Shown one piece after another: positions 12,118-20,568 of a stretch of 25,615 bases of DNA (position 1 is its first letter; each line of letters opens with the position of its first letter). The stretch spans positions 1 through 25,615 of the IMG/VR virus record IMGVR_UViG_3300046170_000119, one strand, 5' to 3'. The position numbers and the translations under genes were made by a program. This stretch comes from a virus. The notes under the pieces are model-generated. The model saw only the letters and a list, made by a program, of their open reading frames with translations. It was not told the origin of the DNA and made no database searches.

Positions 12118-14660
12118 TGCAGATAATTGAACTATATATAAGAAACGGTTTAAGATATTACGGCAGTTCTACAAGCACATCTGCAAACAACCTAGTGGAC
12201 GGCTCAAAGGACTTTACAACTGGGGTGCAAGTTGGTTTTGTTGCTGTAAACTTAACAGACAAAACAGAGGCTTTTGTTACCTCTGTTGCTGCAACTACTT
12301 TGGGACTTAGTGCGGATATATTTACTGCTGGGGAGTCTTATATTGTCAAGAGTGATTTTAAACGTTTGGACTTGTTTGAGGACGAGAGTGTAACAATAAC
12401 GGACTCAATAAAAAACGTCAAAGACATAGGTAAAATATTTACACCTTTCTCGCAGCAGTTTAACGTACCAGCTTCCAAGCACAACTCCAAAATATTTAGA
12501 CACTACGAGGATAGCGACATTACTAATAGCTTTGATGCTAGATACAAAGTAGATGCGCTTATAAAACTAAACGGCACAGACTACAAGAAGGGCAAAGTAA
12601 GACTTAACAGCGTATCAATGAAAGACAATAAGCCACACTCTTACAAGTTGGTTTTTTTTGGCGATACCGTAGAACTAAAAGACATCTTAGGAGAGACAAT
12701 GTTAAGCGGCCTGACCTACGACCCTAGCCTAGACTTTGACTACACAAGGGCAAACGTACTAACTAAATTCACAACAGACAATTTAGATGTTTCTTACCCA
12801 CTTATTACGCACACCAAAAATATGCGGTTTACAAATGCTGGATATAAAAGCAACGAGCAGGCACCAACGCTGTTAAACTTTACAGACATAAAGCCAGCTA
12901 TAAAAATCCGAAAAATAATAGATGCGATAGAGACCACATTTAGAGAGATAGAGTTTACGGGGGACTTTTTTAACACCGAGGACTTTAACCGTATTTATAT
13001 GTGGATGCACAGAGAAAAAGGGTTTATGTCAAATGCTACTGAGGGCGGTGGGCAAACTATTTTAGAAGATGTTTTTTACAGACCCGAAGACCCTGGGTTT
13101 ACTGCTATAGGCACAGACAATAGGCCGTATTTTGTTGAGGGCAATTCACTCTTCCCAGAACTAAGCCCTACTATTTTAGTCACATTTTCAATACAGACCG
13201 CCTCTACGGCTAACAATTTTGACATAAGAGTTGAGGGACTTACAGGAAACGTACTTATTGACAGCCCCAACAATACTGGTAGCACAAGTTATACATTTAG
13301 CTACACAATCAACGTAGGCTTTTTTGCTACTGTTGCTTTTAGGTCTATTATCACATCAACTGACACTTTAAACTTAACGCTTTACAGAGTTAGTGTAGTC
13401 TCTGTTTTGGCTGGTATAAACGATACCTACGAAAGTGACAGTCTAGCAATAGCAAATAAAATAGTAATAGGCCGACATATGCCAAAAATGAAAGCTATAG
13501 ACTTCCTTACAAACATATTTAAACTTTTTAATCTAGTAGCTTTTAAACAAGACGATAAAATAAGGGTTTTGCCTTTAGATGACTTTTACAATGAAGGTGT
13601 AAATTACGACATAACAAAATACACAGACGTTACAAAAAGCGACATAGGGAAAGTCTTACAATTCAAAAACATAGACTTTAATTTTAAAAGCAAAAAAACA
13701 TTTCTAGTACAAAAGTCTGACGAACTGCAAGGGGTCAATTTTGCTGGGGAAGACTATAGCCCAGAAAACTCACAATTCAACTCCTTAAACGTAGACGGTT
13801 CAGAATATAAAATCGAGCCTGATTTTGAAAAAATGATGTTTGAGAGATTGTCAAACGAGAACGATGGAACTCTTAGTACAATATGCCAAGGGGCTTTTTT
13901 AGACAAAGACTTTAACCCTACCATTGGCAAACCGCTTCTTATGTATATAGCAAGTCAATCAACAAGCGACACTTTTGTTTTTGGTAATTCTACTGGAAGC
14001 CCTGACAACATAACAACCTACAACAGACCTAGTCAAGTATTAGTACAGAGCGGTGCTGTTGGTGCAGCTTCTGCGGCTTTAAATTTTGGAGTTGAAGCGG
14101 ACGAGTTTTTTCAAGAGGCAAAAGGGACAAACCTTTTAGAGAAATACTACCTTAATTATATTATTAGTGTTTTTGATAGACAAGCAAGAATCAAAAAACT
14201 AGAGGCCTATTTACCTTTGCATATTATTTTAAGTTACAACCTAAGTGACAGATTTATAATAGGTAACAAAGTCTACCGCATCAACTCTATAAAAACAAAC
14301 CTACTGACTAATAAAAGCAGTCTTGAGCTTTACAGTTTAACTCAGAGTGTTACAGGGATAGCCAACAGCCAAACAGACGCACTAGAGAGACTATCTTCTA
14401 TAAGTGTAACATCTAAAAACACTACAAGTATAACGATAGGATGGACGGCTTTAGCTGACCCAGTTGCAAATAATATAACTGGGTATGATGTTTACAAAGA
14501 TGATGTTTTTGTGCAGAGTCTAGCAAACGACAAAGTTAGTGTAGTTTACACAGGACTTACAAGCGGTGTTACATATAAACTTGCAATAAGAGTAAAGTAC
14601 ACAATTAGTAGCACTGTAGCCTATTCACAAGACACTATAATTTTTGCAACAACAGACTAA
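12117..14660 (+). CDS. Large tail-tip/baseplate protein with C-terminal fibronectin type III domain
   Basis: An 847-residue protein. The first 700 residues are beta-rich and match the conserved tail-tip family by pattern (FTPFSQQFNVPASKHNSKIF; a later MKAIDFLTNIFKLFNLVAFK typical of hub-like proteins). The last ~92 residues (ISVTSKNTTSITIGWTALAD, then ITGYDVYKDD and VYTGLTSGVTYKLAIRV) form a clear Fn3 domain. Fn3 domains on phage tails usually bind carbohydrate on the host surface. Its length and position before the tape measure gene suggest a central tail hub or receptor-binding tip. Role inferred. Confidence 0.65.
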   Translation: MQIIELYIRNGLRYYGSSTSTSANNLVDGSKDFTTGVQVGFVAVNLTDKTEAFVTSVAATTLGLSADIFTAGESYIVKSDFKRLDLFEDESVTITDSIKNVKDIGKIFTPFSQQFNVPASKHNSKIFRHYEDSDITNSFDARYKVDALIKLNGTDYKKGKVRLNSVSMKDNKPHSYKLVFFGDTVELKDILGETMLSGLTYDPSLDFDYTRANVLTKFTTDNLDVSYPLITHTKNMRFTNAGYKSNEQAPTLLNFTDIKPAIKIRKIIDAIETTFREIEFTGDFFNTEDFNRIYMWMHREKGFMSNATEGGGQTILEDVFYRPEDPGFTAIGTDNRPYFVEGNSLFPELSPTILVTFSIQTASTANNFDIRVEGLTGNVLIDSPNNTGSTSYTFSYTINVGFFATVAFRSIITSTDTLNLTLYRVSVVSVLAGINDTYESDSLAIANKIVIGRHMPKMKAIDFLTNIFKLFNLVAFKQDDKIRVLPLDDFYNEGVNYDITKYTDVTKSDIGKVLQFKNIDFNFKSKKTFLVQKSDELQGVNFAGEDYSPENSQFNSLNVDGSEYKIEPDFEKMMFERLSNENDGTLSTICQGAFLDKDFNPTIGKPLLMYIASQSTSDTFVFGNSTGSPDNITTYNRPSQVLVQSGAVGAASAALNFGVEADEFFQEAKGTNLLEKYYLNYIISVFDRQARIKKLEAYLPLHIILSYNLSDRFIIGNKVYRINSIKTNLLTNKSSLELYSLTQSVTGIANSQTDALERLSSISVTSKNTTSITIGWTALADPVANNITGYDVYKDDVFVQSLANDKVSVVYTGLTSGVTYKLAIRVKYTISSTVAYSQDTIIFATTD

Positions 14661-14669
14661 TTTACGGAA

Positions 14670-14810
14670 ATGATAAAACTAATACTAGACAATTTAAAAT
14701 ATGCAAACGGCGAAACAGAAAACATCCGTATAGCACAAGGTAAATACAAACTGCCTACGACACTAAAAGAGGGATACAAAGCACTTAAACAAGAGATAAA
14801 ATGGGGATAG
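14670..14810 (+). CDS. Small phage protein upstream of the tape measure gene
   Basis: A 46-residue protein starting nine bases after the tail-tip stop and overlapping the tape measure start by ten bases. It begins MIKLILDNLKYANGETENIR and ends in a basic helix (KEGYKALKQEIKWG). The coupling to the tape measure gene suggests a small tail assembly factor, but no family is recognised. It is real by position and by codon use like its neighbours. Confidence 0.5.
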   Translation: MIKLILDNLKYANGETENIRIAQGKYKLPTTLKEGYKALKQEIKWG

Positions 14811-16546
14811 TAAAAACAGTTAATATAGACGTAAATTCTAAAAAAGCCCAAAAGGACGTTAAAGACTTAGAGAAATCAATAGAGAGTGTAAACAAAGAAG
14901 TCAAAGAGGTAAGCGAATCTAGCAGCGAATTAACAGGGCAGTTAGACAATCTTACGGGCGGTGCAATCTCTAAATTTAAGGGTCTTAGAGGTGGTTTAAA
15001 AAATGTGATAAACAGTTTCAAAAGTCTTAAAGTTGCTATTATAGGGACTGGGATAGGGGCTTTACTTATTGCAGTGGTTGCTTTAGGTCAAGCCTTTACT
15101 AGAAGTGAAGAGGGGCAAAACAAGTTTTCTAAGATACTTGGGGTCATTGGCAGTGTTATAGGGAATCTCTTAGACTTACTCGCAGACTTAGGAGAAAATA
15201 TAATATCTGTTTTTGAAAACCCAAAACAAGCCTTAAAAGACTTCACTAAACTAATTAAAGAAAACCTAATAAACAGGTTTGAGGGTTTGCTTGAGTTATT
15301 CCCAAAACTTGGCAAGGCTATAAGTCTTTTGTTCAAAGGGGAGTTTAGCGAGGCTGGTAAGATTGCTGCTGATGCAGTTGGCAAAGTTACTCTGGGGGTT
15401 GATAGTATTACAGACAGTGTAAGCGGTGCAATAGAAAAAGTTAAAGAGTTCGGAGCAGAGGTTGCAAAAGATGCAGCAAACGCAGCAAAGATAGCAGACC
15501 TAAGAGCCAAGGCCGACAGACTAGATAGACAATTAATAGTAGACAGAGCAAAGGCAGACAGAGACCGAGCCACACTTTTAGAACAATCCGTAAACAAAGA
15601 AAAATTTACAGTACAAGAGAGGATAGCATTTTTGCAAGAGGCAGCAGACTTAGAAGAGAAAATAACAAACCAAGAAATAGAAGCGGCTAGATTAAGACTT
15701 CAAGCCCAACAAGCCGAGAACGCTTTAGGTAAATCAACAAAAGAGGACAAAGAAGCAGCGGCACAATTAGAGGCAAACCTTATACAACTAGAAACAGCAA
15801 GGCTTACAAAACAAAAAGAGGTTACCTCTCAAATAATAGCTTTTAAGGCAGAGGAAGCAGCAGCACTTAAAGCAATAGCAGACCAACAAGCCGCAGATGA
15901 CAAAGAAAGGGCAGACCGAATAGCAGCAGAGGACAAAGAGCGCAAAGACAAACAAGCACAAGAGGATAAAGAAAGAAAAGAAAGACAAATAGAAGTTGAC
16001 AAAATAGTAGGCGAAGCACAGCAGCAAATACAAATGGCGCAGCTAAATAATGCACAAAGAGGTTTTCAATTACTAAGCAGTTTGGCTGGTAAAAACAAAG
16101 GACTTCAAGCCGCTGCAATTATAGGGGAGAACGCAATAGGAATCGCAAAACAAGTTATATCAACTCAGGCCGCAAATAGGGCGGTAGATTTAAAATATGC
16201 TTTAATACCTGGAGGGGTTGCTTTGGCTGCTGCTGAAAAATCAATAAACAGAATTTCTTTAGGTATTGGAGTTGCTTCCTCTGTAGCTGCTACCGCAAAG
16301 GCCTTATCTGCTTTAAAAAGTGGGGGGTCTGCTGCTGGTGCTTCAATTGGTGGTTCTGGAGGTGGTGGAGGCGGTGCAGAACCTCAAGCACCGTCCTTTA
16401 ACATAGTAGGGGCTAGTGATACAAACCAACTAGCAGACGCAATAGGTGGACAGACTCAACAACCAGTACAAGCGTTTGTTGTAGCAAATGACGTTACAAC
16501 CGCCCAGAGCCTTGAGAATAACATAGTAGAAGGGGCTACATTATAA
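14801..16546 (+). CDS. Tail tape measure protein
   Basis: A 581-residue protein with tape measure layout. There is an N-terminal coiled coil (KKAQKDVKDLEKSIESVNKE), two hydrophobic stretches (KVAIIGTGIGALLIAVVALG; ILGVIGSVIGNLLDLLADLG), a long charged coiled coil with three exact-length 11-residue repeats (bases 15890-15988), then an alanine/glycine-rich tail region. The tape measure fixes tail length and leaves the virion during DNA injection. The modest length suggests a short siphovirus tail of under 100 nm by the usual length rule. It is the last gene of the tail transcript, before the element at 16551. Confidence 0.8.
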   Translation: MGIVKTVNIDVNSKKAQKDVKDLEKSIESVNKEVKEVSESSSELTGQLDNLTGGAISKFKGLRGGLKNVINSFKSLKVAIIGTGIGALLIAVVALGQAFTRSEEGQNKFSKILGVIGSVIGNLLDLLADLGENIISVFENPKQALKDFTKLIKENLINRFEGLLELFPKLGKAISLLFKGEFSEAGKIAADAVGKVTLGVDSITDSVSGAIEKVKEFGAEVAKDAANAAKIADLRAKADRLDRQLIVDRAKADRDRATLLEQSVNKEKFTVQERIAFLQEAADLEEKITNQEIEAARLRLQAQQAENALGKSTKEDKEAAAQLEANLIQLETARLTKQKEVTSQIIAFKAEEAAALKAIADQQAADDKERADRIAAEDKERKDKQAQEDKERKERQIEVDKIVGEAQQQIQMAQLNNAQRGFQLLSSLAGKNKGLQAAAIIGENAIGIAKQVISTQAANRAVDLKYALIPGGVALAAAEKSINRISLGIGVASSVAATAKALSALKSGGSAAGASIGGSGGGGGGAEPQAPSFNIVGASDTNQLADAIGGQTQQPVQAFVVANDVTTAQSLENNIVEGATL

Positions 16547-16550
16547 AAAC

Positions 16551-16583
16551 AAAATAAATTAAAAATACTTATATATTAATATG
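16551..16583 (+). promoter_or_regulatory. Bipartite AAAAT / TTATATATTA element at a gene start (copy 2)
   Basis: AAAAT at 16551-16555, 13 bases, TTATATATTA at 16569-16578, A, TATG, with ATG at 16581. The spacing is identical to copy 1. It opens the head gene module immediately after the tape measure stop. Confidence 0.6.
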
Positions 16584-18170
16584 CGAATAGTAGAACTTAT
16601 CATTGACGAAGAGCAAGAAATAGGGATTGAAGCTATTTCAGTTGTAGAAAACCCAGCTATTGAAGAGGACTTTGTAGCCCTTAAATCTCAAGAGTTTAAA
16701 CTTGCAGAGGTAAACAAAGAGAAACGTATTTTATTAGGGGCTTTACTAGTACCAAACAAGCCTATATACAGACGTAACGGCAAAGACGAGTATTATATAT
16801 ATTTCTCAAAAGATACTGTCTTAAAAGCCTCGCAAATGTTCTTACAACAAGGCAAACAAAACAACTCAACCTTAGAACACCAACACAAACTAAACGGATT
16901 GTCTTTAGTGGAGTCTTGGATTGTTGAAGATTCTAAAATGGACAAGACTAAGTTATACGGTATGGAACTCCCTCAAGGGACTTGGGTGGGTGCTGTAAAG
17001 GTAAACAACGAACAAGTTTGGAACGAGTTTGTAAAGACTGGCAGAGTCAAAGGGTTTTCAATAGAGGGCTATTTCGCTGACAAAATGGAGCGACCCAAAG
17101 ACAAAACTCTTAAAGACGATTTAGCTAAGATTGAGGAAGAGGAAGCTGAATACTTACTAAAACAAGTTACAGCAATAATCAAAAAAGACAATCGTTACAA
17201 GAGCGGTAAAAAGACTACTTTAGAAAGTTACACAGACTATCCAGATGCAGTAAAGAACAACGCTCAAAAAGGTATTGACCTTAACAAAAAGGTAAACAAC
17301 AAATGCGCTACAGAGGTAGGCAAAATTAGAGCGCAGCAATTAGCCCAAGGCAAAGCAATAAGCGAAGAGACAATCAAGCGTATGTATTCATTTTTGTCAA
17401 GAGCAGAAGAGTATTACGATGAGACAGACAATGAGGCTTGCGGTACTATTTCTTATTTATTGTGGGGCGGTTTAGCTGGTAAAAGATACGCTGCTAAAAA
17501 ACTAAAAGAGTTCGGGGAGCTGAGTTTGGCCTCAGTTCTTGTTAATGATGACTTCGCTATTATAGACGATAGACTTGCTTACTCAACCGAAGAGAAAGCC
17601 AAAGAAATGGCCTCTAATATAGGATGCGAAGGAATACACCAGCACCAGTATGAGGGTAAAACTTGGTATATGCCTTGTGAGAAACATAGCGTCAATATGT
17701 ACGACAAATGCCCAAAGGGGTATAAGAAAAAAGACGGCAAATGCGTAAAGATGGCAGAGGTAGGAGAAAGAGGCGGTATAAGACCAAGCAAGAAAGCACC
17801 AAAGAGCGACACTAAGAACCCAAACCCTAAAGGCAAAGGAACAGCTAAAGGGGACGCTTCTACAAGTAGAGGGGCAAAGGTATCTAAGGCAGACGAGGCC
17901 ACCTTAAAAAAGAAGTCTGATGACTTTAACGAGAGATACAAAAAAAAGCTAGGGTATGGCGTAAACGTAGGCACTCTTAAAGCTGTATTTCAAAGAGGTC
18001 TAGGGGCTTTTAATACAAGCAGAAGTCCTAGGGTCAAATCTGCCTCACAATGGTCTTTTGCTAGAGTCAATGCGTTTTTATACTTAGTTAAGAACGGCAG
18101 ACCACAAAACCCAAAATATACAGGGGACAACGATTTACTCCCTAAAGGACACCCAAAGAGCGATAAGTAA
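16581..18170 (+). CDS. XkdF-like prohead protease fused to Cys-rich and DUF5824-like domains
   Basis: A 529-residue multidomain protein. Residues ~48-170 match XkdF-like serine proteases: LLGALLVPNKPIY, the histidine region STLEHQHKLNGLSLVESWIV and the serine region VKGFSIEGYF. Residues ~205-315 form a helical domain (ESYTDYPDAVKNNAQKGIDL, then EACGTISYLLWGG) seen fused to other phage head proteins. A Cys/His segment follows (CEGIHQHQYEGKTWYMPCEK, then CPKGYKKKDGKC). The last ~100 residues (FQRGLGAFNTSR, then SASQWSFARVNAFLYLVKNG, ending LLPKGHPKSDK) resemble DUF5824. The protease would process capsid or scaffold. The roles of the extra domains are unknown. Confidence 0.75.
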   Translation: MRIVELIIDEEQEIGIEAISVVENPAIEEDFVALKSQEFKLAEVNKEKRILLGALLVPNKPIYRRNGKDEYYIYFSKDTVLKASQMFLQQGKQNNSTLEHQHKLNGLSLVESWIVEDSKMDKTKLYGMELPQGTWVGAVKVNNEQVWNEFVKTGRVKGFSIEGYFADKMERPKDKTLKDDLAKIEEEEAEYLLKQVTAIIKKDNRYKSGKKTTLESYTDYPDAVKNNAQKGIDLNKKVNNKCATEVGKIRAQQLAQGKAISEETIKRMYSFLSRAEEYYDETDNEACGTISYLLWGGLAGKRYAAKKLKEFGELSLASVLVNDDFAIIDDRLAYSTEEKAKEMASNIGCEGIHQHQYEGKTWYMPCEKHSVNMYDKCPKGYKKKDGKCVKMAEVGERGGIRPSKKAPKSDTKNPNPKGKGTAKGDASTSRGAKVSKADEATLKKKSDDFNERYKKKLGYGVNVGTLKAVFQRGLGAFNTSRSPRVKSASQWSFARVNAFLYLVKNGRPQNPKYTGDNDLLPKGHPKSDK

Positions 18171-18319
18171 TGTTAAGACGAATTAAAAGATTTATAACAC
18201 CAAGTAGAACCAGCCCCAAAGGGGGGCGCAGAGCTTGTCTATGTGAGGACAATACTTATAAGATAGAGTGCTGTGATGGTTCACTAAGGGCGCAAGGGAT
18301 AGGAAAAATATCAAAGTAA
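18170..18319 (+). CDS. Small Cys-rich conserved phage protein (CLCEDNTY...CCDGSLRAQGIG)
   Basis: A 49-residue basic protein overlapping the protease stop (TAATG). The C-terminal half, ACLCEDNTYKIECCDGSLRA, then QGIGKI, is a recurring signature in Bacteroidota phages, usually near the head genes. Four cysteines spaced C-x-C...C-C could bind a metal ion or iron-sulphur cluster. Function is unknown; a small head decoration or assembly factor is possible. Confidence 0.7.
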   Translation: MLRRIKRFITPSRTSPKGGRRACLCEDNTYKIECCDGSLRAQGIGKISK

Positions 18320-18325
18320 AAATGC

Positions 18326-18358
18326 AAAATTAATTTTTAAACATTATATATTAATATG
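18326..18358 (+). promoter_or_regulatory. Bipartite AAAAT / TTATATATTA element at a gene start (copy 3)
   Basis: AAAAT at 18326-18330, 13 bases, TTATATATTA at 18344-18353, A, TATG, with ATG at 18356. It precedes the scaffold and major capsid genes, which need very high late expression. Confidence 0.6.
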
Positions 18359-18949
18359 AAATCAAATGATATGATAACTAAAATCAAAGAGGTTTTAAAC
18401 TTGACAGAGGAAGTCAAGCTAGAACAACTAAAACTTGAGAACGGTACTATTTTAGAGGCCGACTCTTTTGAATCTGGCAAAGAAGTCTTTATTATTACAG
18501 AGGACGAGAAAGTAGCCCTCCCAGTTGGGGAGTATGAACTAGAGGACGGCCGCAGCTTACTTGTTGAAGAGGTAGGCTTAATTGCTGAAATCAAAGCCGA
18601 GGAAGAAGAAAAAGAAGAAGTAGAGGCAGAAGAAGAAAAAGAAGAAATGCAATACGCTACAAAAGAGGAACTAGCAGAGGTTAAAGAAATGATTGAGGAA
18701 ATCAAAGCAATGCTAGAGCCAAAAGAAGAAATGAGTGCTGACGAAATGGGCAACCTATTGACAGAGGAATTGTCAAAACAAGAAATCCCAGACGAGGTAC
18801 AAGTAGAACTAAACAAACCAGCAGCGGAGCCAATCAAGGCAAACCCAGAGGCTGAGACAAACAATATCGGTAAATTTACTTGGGGACAAAACAGAAAGAA
18901 AACAACTGCCGATAGAGTAATGGAGAAAATCTTAAATATTAACAACTAA
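18356..18949 (+). CDS. Probable capsid scaffold protein
   Basis: A 197-residue very acidic protein. A small N-terminal domain (LENGTILEADSFESGKEVFI, then PVGEYELEDGRSLLVEE) is followed by a glutamate-rich coiled coil (EEEEKEEVEAEEEKEEMQYA). The C-terminal end is basic and aromatic (KFTWGQNRKKTTADRVMEKI), as in scaffolds that hold the capsid protein by a C-terminal helix. It lies twelve bases upstream of the major capsid gene, the usual scaffold position. Cleavage by the protease at 16581 is likely but no site can be named. Confidence 0.7.
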   Translation: MKSNDMITKIKEVLNLTEEVKLEQLKLENGTILEADSFESGKEVFIITEDEKVALPVGEYELEDGRSLLVEEVGLIAEIKAEEEEKEEVEAEEEKEEMQYATKEELAEVKEMIEEIKAMLEPKEEMSADEMGNLLTEELSKQEIPDEVQVELNKPAAEPIKANPEAETNNIGKFTWGQNRKKTTADRVMEKILNINN

Positions 18950-18961
18950 AAATAAAATAAA

Positions 18962-19873
18962 ATGAGTGTAACAATTACAAGTTCTTATGCTGGCCAGTTT
19001 GCTGGGAAGTATATCGCAGCAAGTTTATTAGCTGCAAAAACTATCGATGACGGAGCAATAACAGTGCTTCCAAACATCAAATACAAAGCAGCTATGAAAG
19101 TAGGGGCTTTTTCAAACTTAATTAAAGGGGCTTCCTGTGACTTTGACACTGCCACTTCTAGTTTAGCTTTGACAGAAAAAGTCTTGACTCCAAAAGAGTT
19201 ACAAGTCAATATTGACATTTGTAAAAAAGACTTGCACAGTGACTGGGAAGCTGCACAAATGGGCTTTAGTGCTTTTGACAATTTGCCTCCTTTATTCTCA
19301 GACTTTGTTATCTCTAGAGTGGCTGCCGAGGTTGCCTCTTCTACTGAGACATCAATCTGGGACGGTGCTTCTGGTGCTGATAACTTTGATGGACTAAGAG
19401 CCTTAGCCCTAGCGGATGGAACTGTAAACGATGTTACTGGGACTGCTTCAACTTCTGCTAACGTAGTTACTGAGTTGGGGAAAATTGTTGATGCTATTCC
19501 TTCAGGGGTTTACGGTGCTGACGATTTATATATCTATGTATCTCAAAACATCTTTAAAAGTTATGTACGCGCTTTAGGTGGGTTTGCTGCAACAAACAGC
19601 GGTGTAGATGCTAAAAGTCACACTTTCTACAACGGTGGGGAGTTAAGCTTTGACGGTGTTAAATTGTACCCAACAAGCGGACTAAGAGACAACTGCGCTA
19701 TCGCTGCAAGACAATCAAACTTATTCTTTGGAACTGGTCTACTAGATGACAGAAACGAGGTACGAGTTATTGATATGGCAGAGAATGACGGAAGCCAAAA
19801 CGTAAGAGTCGTAATGCGATATACTGCTGGTGTTCAAATCGGAGTTGGTGCAGACGTAGTTCTTTACGATTAA
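18962..19873 (+). CDS. Major capsid protein (HK97-fold)
   Basis: A 303-residue protein placed directly after the scaffold and before a strong terminator. The beginning, SYAGQFAGKYIAASLLAAKT, the middle segment KELQVNIDICKKDLHSDWEA and the end, VRVVMRYTAGVQIGVGADVV, match flavobacterial HK97-like capsid proteins, in which the last segment forms an A-domain strand. Its codon choice (GCT, GGT, AAC) fits high expression. It forms the icosahedral shell. A cleaved N-terminal delta domain is not evident, since the scaffold is a separate gene. Confidence 0.8.
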   Translation: MSVTITSSYAGQFAGKYIAASLLAAKTIDDGAITVLPNIKYKAAMKVGAFSNLIKGASCDFDTATSSLALTEKVLTPKELQVNIDICKKDLHSDWEAAQMGFSAFDNLPPLFSDFVISRVAAEVASSTETSIWDGASGADNFDGLRALALADGTVNDVTGTASTSANVVTELGKIVDAIPSGVYGADDLYIYVSQNIFKSYVRALGGFAATNSGVDAKSHTFYNGGELSFDGVKLYPTSGLRDNCAIAARQSNLFFGTGLLDDRNEVRVIDMAENDGSQNVRVVMRYTAGVQIGVGADVVLYD

Positions 19874-19896
19874 TAACAACAATTAACTAACATAAG

Positions 19897-19926
19897 AAGG
19901 GTGGGCAAAACTGCCTGCCCTTTTTT
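19897..19926 (+). terminator. Rho-independent terminator after the major capsid gene
   Basis: An 11-bp stem (AAGGGTGGGCA paired with TGCCTGCCCTT, two wobble pairs) closes around AAAC and runs into a T tract. It lies 23 bases after the capsid stop and would set the ratio of capsid to tail tube transcripts. Confidence 0.88.
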
Positions 19927-19941
19927 ATTAAATCTAAAAAT

Positions 19942-20481
19942 ATGGCTTGTGCAATCACAAAAGGTAGAGGGGTAGGATGTAAGACCGCCTTTGCTGGAAT
20001 CAACAATATTTACATACTAGACTACAGCGACACTATTGCAGCTTTAGGGGACTCAAGCGGAACAATAACACTGCCTACGGATAACAGTGCAGAGTTCTTT
20101 AAGTTTGAAGTACAAGGGGCTTTAAGTAGCCTTGAGACTGCTGTAACAAGTTCAAGAGATAATGGTACTACTTTTTACGAAAGTACCTTAAACATCACTT
20201 TTCAAAACTTAGACGTAGCAACTCAAGAAGAGCTAAAACTCTTAAACAGAGGAAGAGCGCACTACGTAGTTGAGTTATTTCAAGACGGTGCTGGAAACAC
20301 TAAAAGACTTTTACTTGGCCGAGATAACGGCTGTGAGGTTACTGCTGGAACAATCGTTACTGGTGCTGCCCCTGGAGATTTACAGGGCTTCACTTTAACA
20401 GTTGTAGCCACAGAGGTATTCCCTCCGTTTTTCTGTACTGCTCCAGACGTAGCAAGTGCTTCACCTATTACGCCAGCATAG
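19942..20481 (+). CDS. Probable major tail tube protein
   Basis: A 179-residue protein. The middle, FFKFEVQGALSSLETAVTSS, continues with NGTTFYESTLNITFQNLD, then LLNRGRAHYVVELFQDG and finally PGDLQGFTLTVVATEVFPPF. This strand order and the 'GDLxGFTLTxxxxE' closing segment are typical of tail tube proteins of Bacteroidota siphoviruses. The tail tube polymerises around the tape measure. It lies away from the tail module, between capsid and portal. It is enclosed by two terminators. A decoration protein is an alternative. Confidence 0.6.
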   Translation: MACAITKGRGVGCKTAFAGINNIYILDYSDTIAALGDSSGTITLPTDNSAEFFKFEVQGALSSLETAVTSSRDNGTTFYESTLNITFQNLDVATQEELKLLNRGRAHYVVELFQDGAGNTKRLLLGRDNGCEVTAGTIVTGAAPGDLQGFTLTVVATEVFPPFFCTAPDVASASPITPA

Positions 20482-20503
20482 TAGTTTATTTATATTTAAA
20501 ACG

Positions 20504-20531
20504 AGCCTTCCTTTTTGGGGGGCTTTTTTTT
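20504..20531 (+). terminator. Rho-independent terminator after the tail tube gene
   Basis: AGCCTTCC pairs with GGGGGGCT (two wobble pairs) around TTTTT, followed by eight Ts. Twenty-two bases later the AAAAT/TTATATATTA element starts a new unit, so transcription appears to stop and restart here. Confidence 0.8.
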
Positions 20532-20535
20532 ATAC

Positions 20536-20568
20536 AAAATATTTTAATTTTATTTATATATTAGTATG
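20536..20568 (+). promoter_or_regulatory. Bipartite AAAAT / TTATATATTA element at a gene start (copy 4)
   Basis: AAAAT at 20536-20540, 13 bases, TTATATATTA at 20554-20563, G, TATG, with ATG at 20566. Its placement immediately after a terminator is the best single argument that the element is a promoter. Confidence 0.65.

Noticed and set aside
15088-15597. Long open frame on the - strand (169 codons)
   Set aside because: It is antisense to the tape measure gene and low in complexity; codon use and overlap favour the + strand gene.
18337-18945. Long open frame on the - strand (202 codons)
   Set aside because: It is antisense to the glutamate-rich scaffold gene. GAA/GAG repeats give serine and phenylalanine-rich antisense translation without stops. 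No family resemblance.
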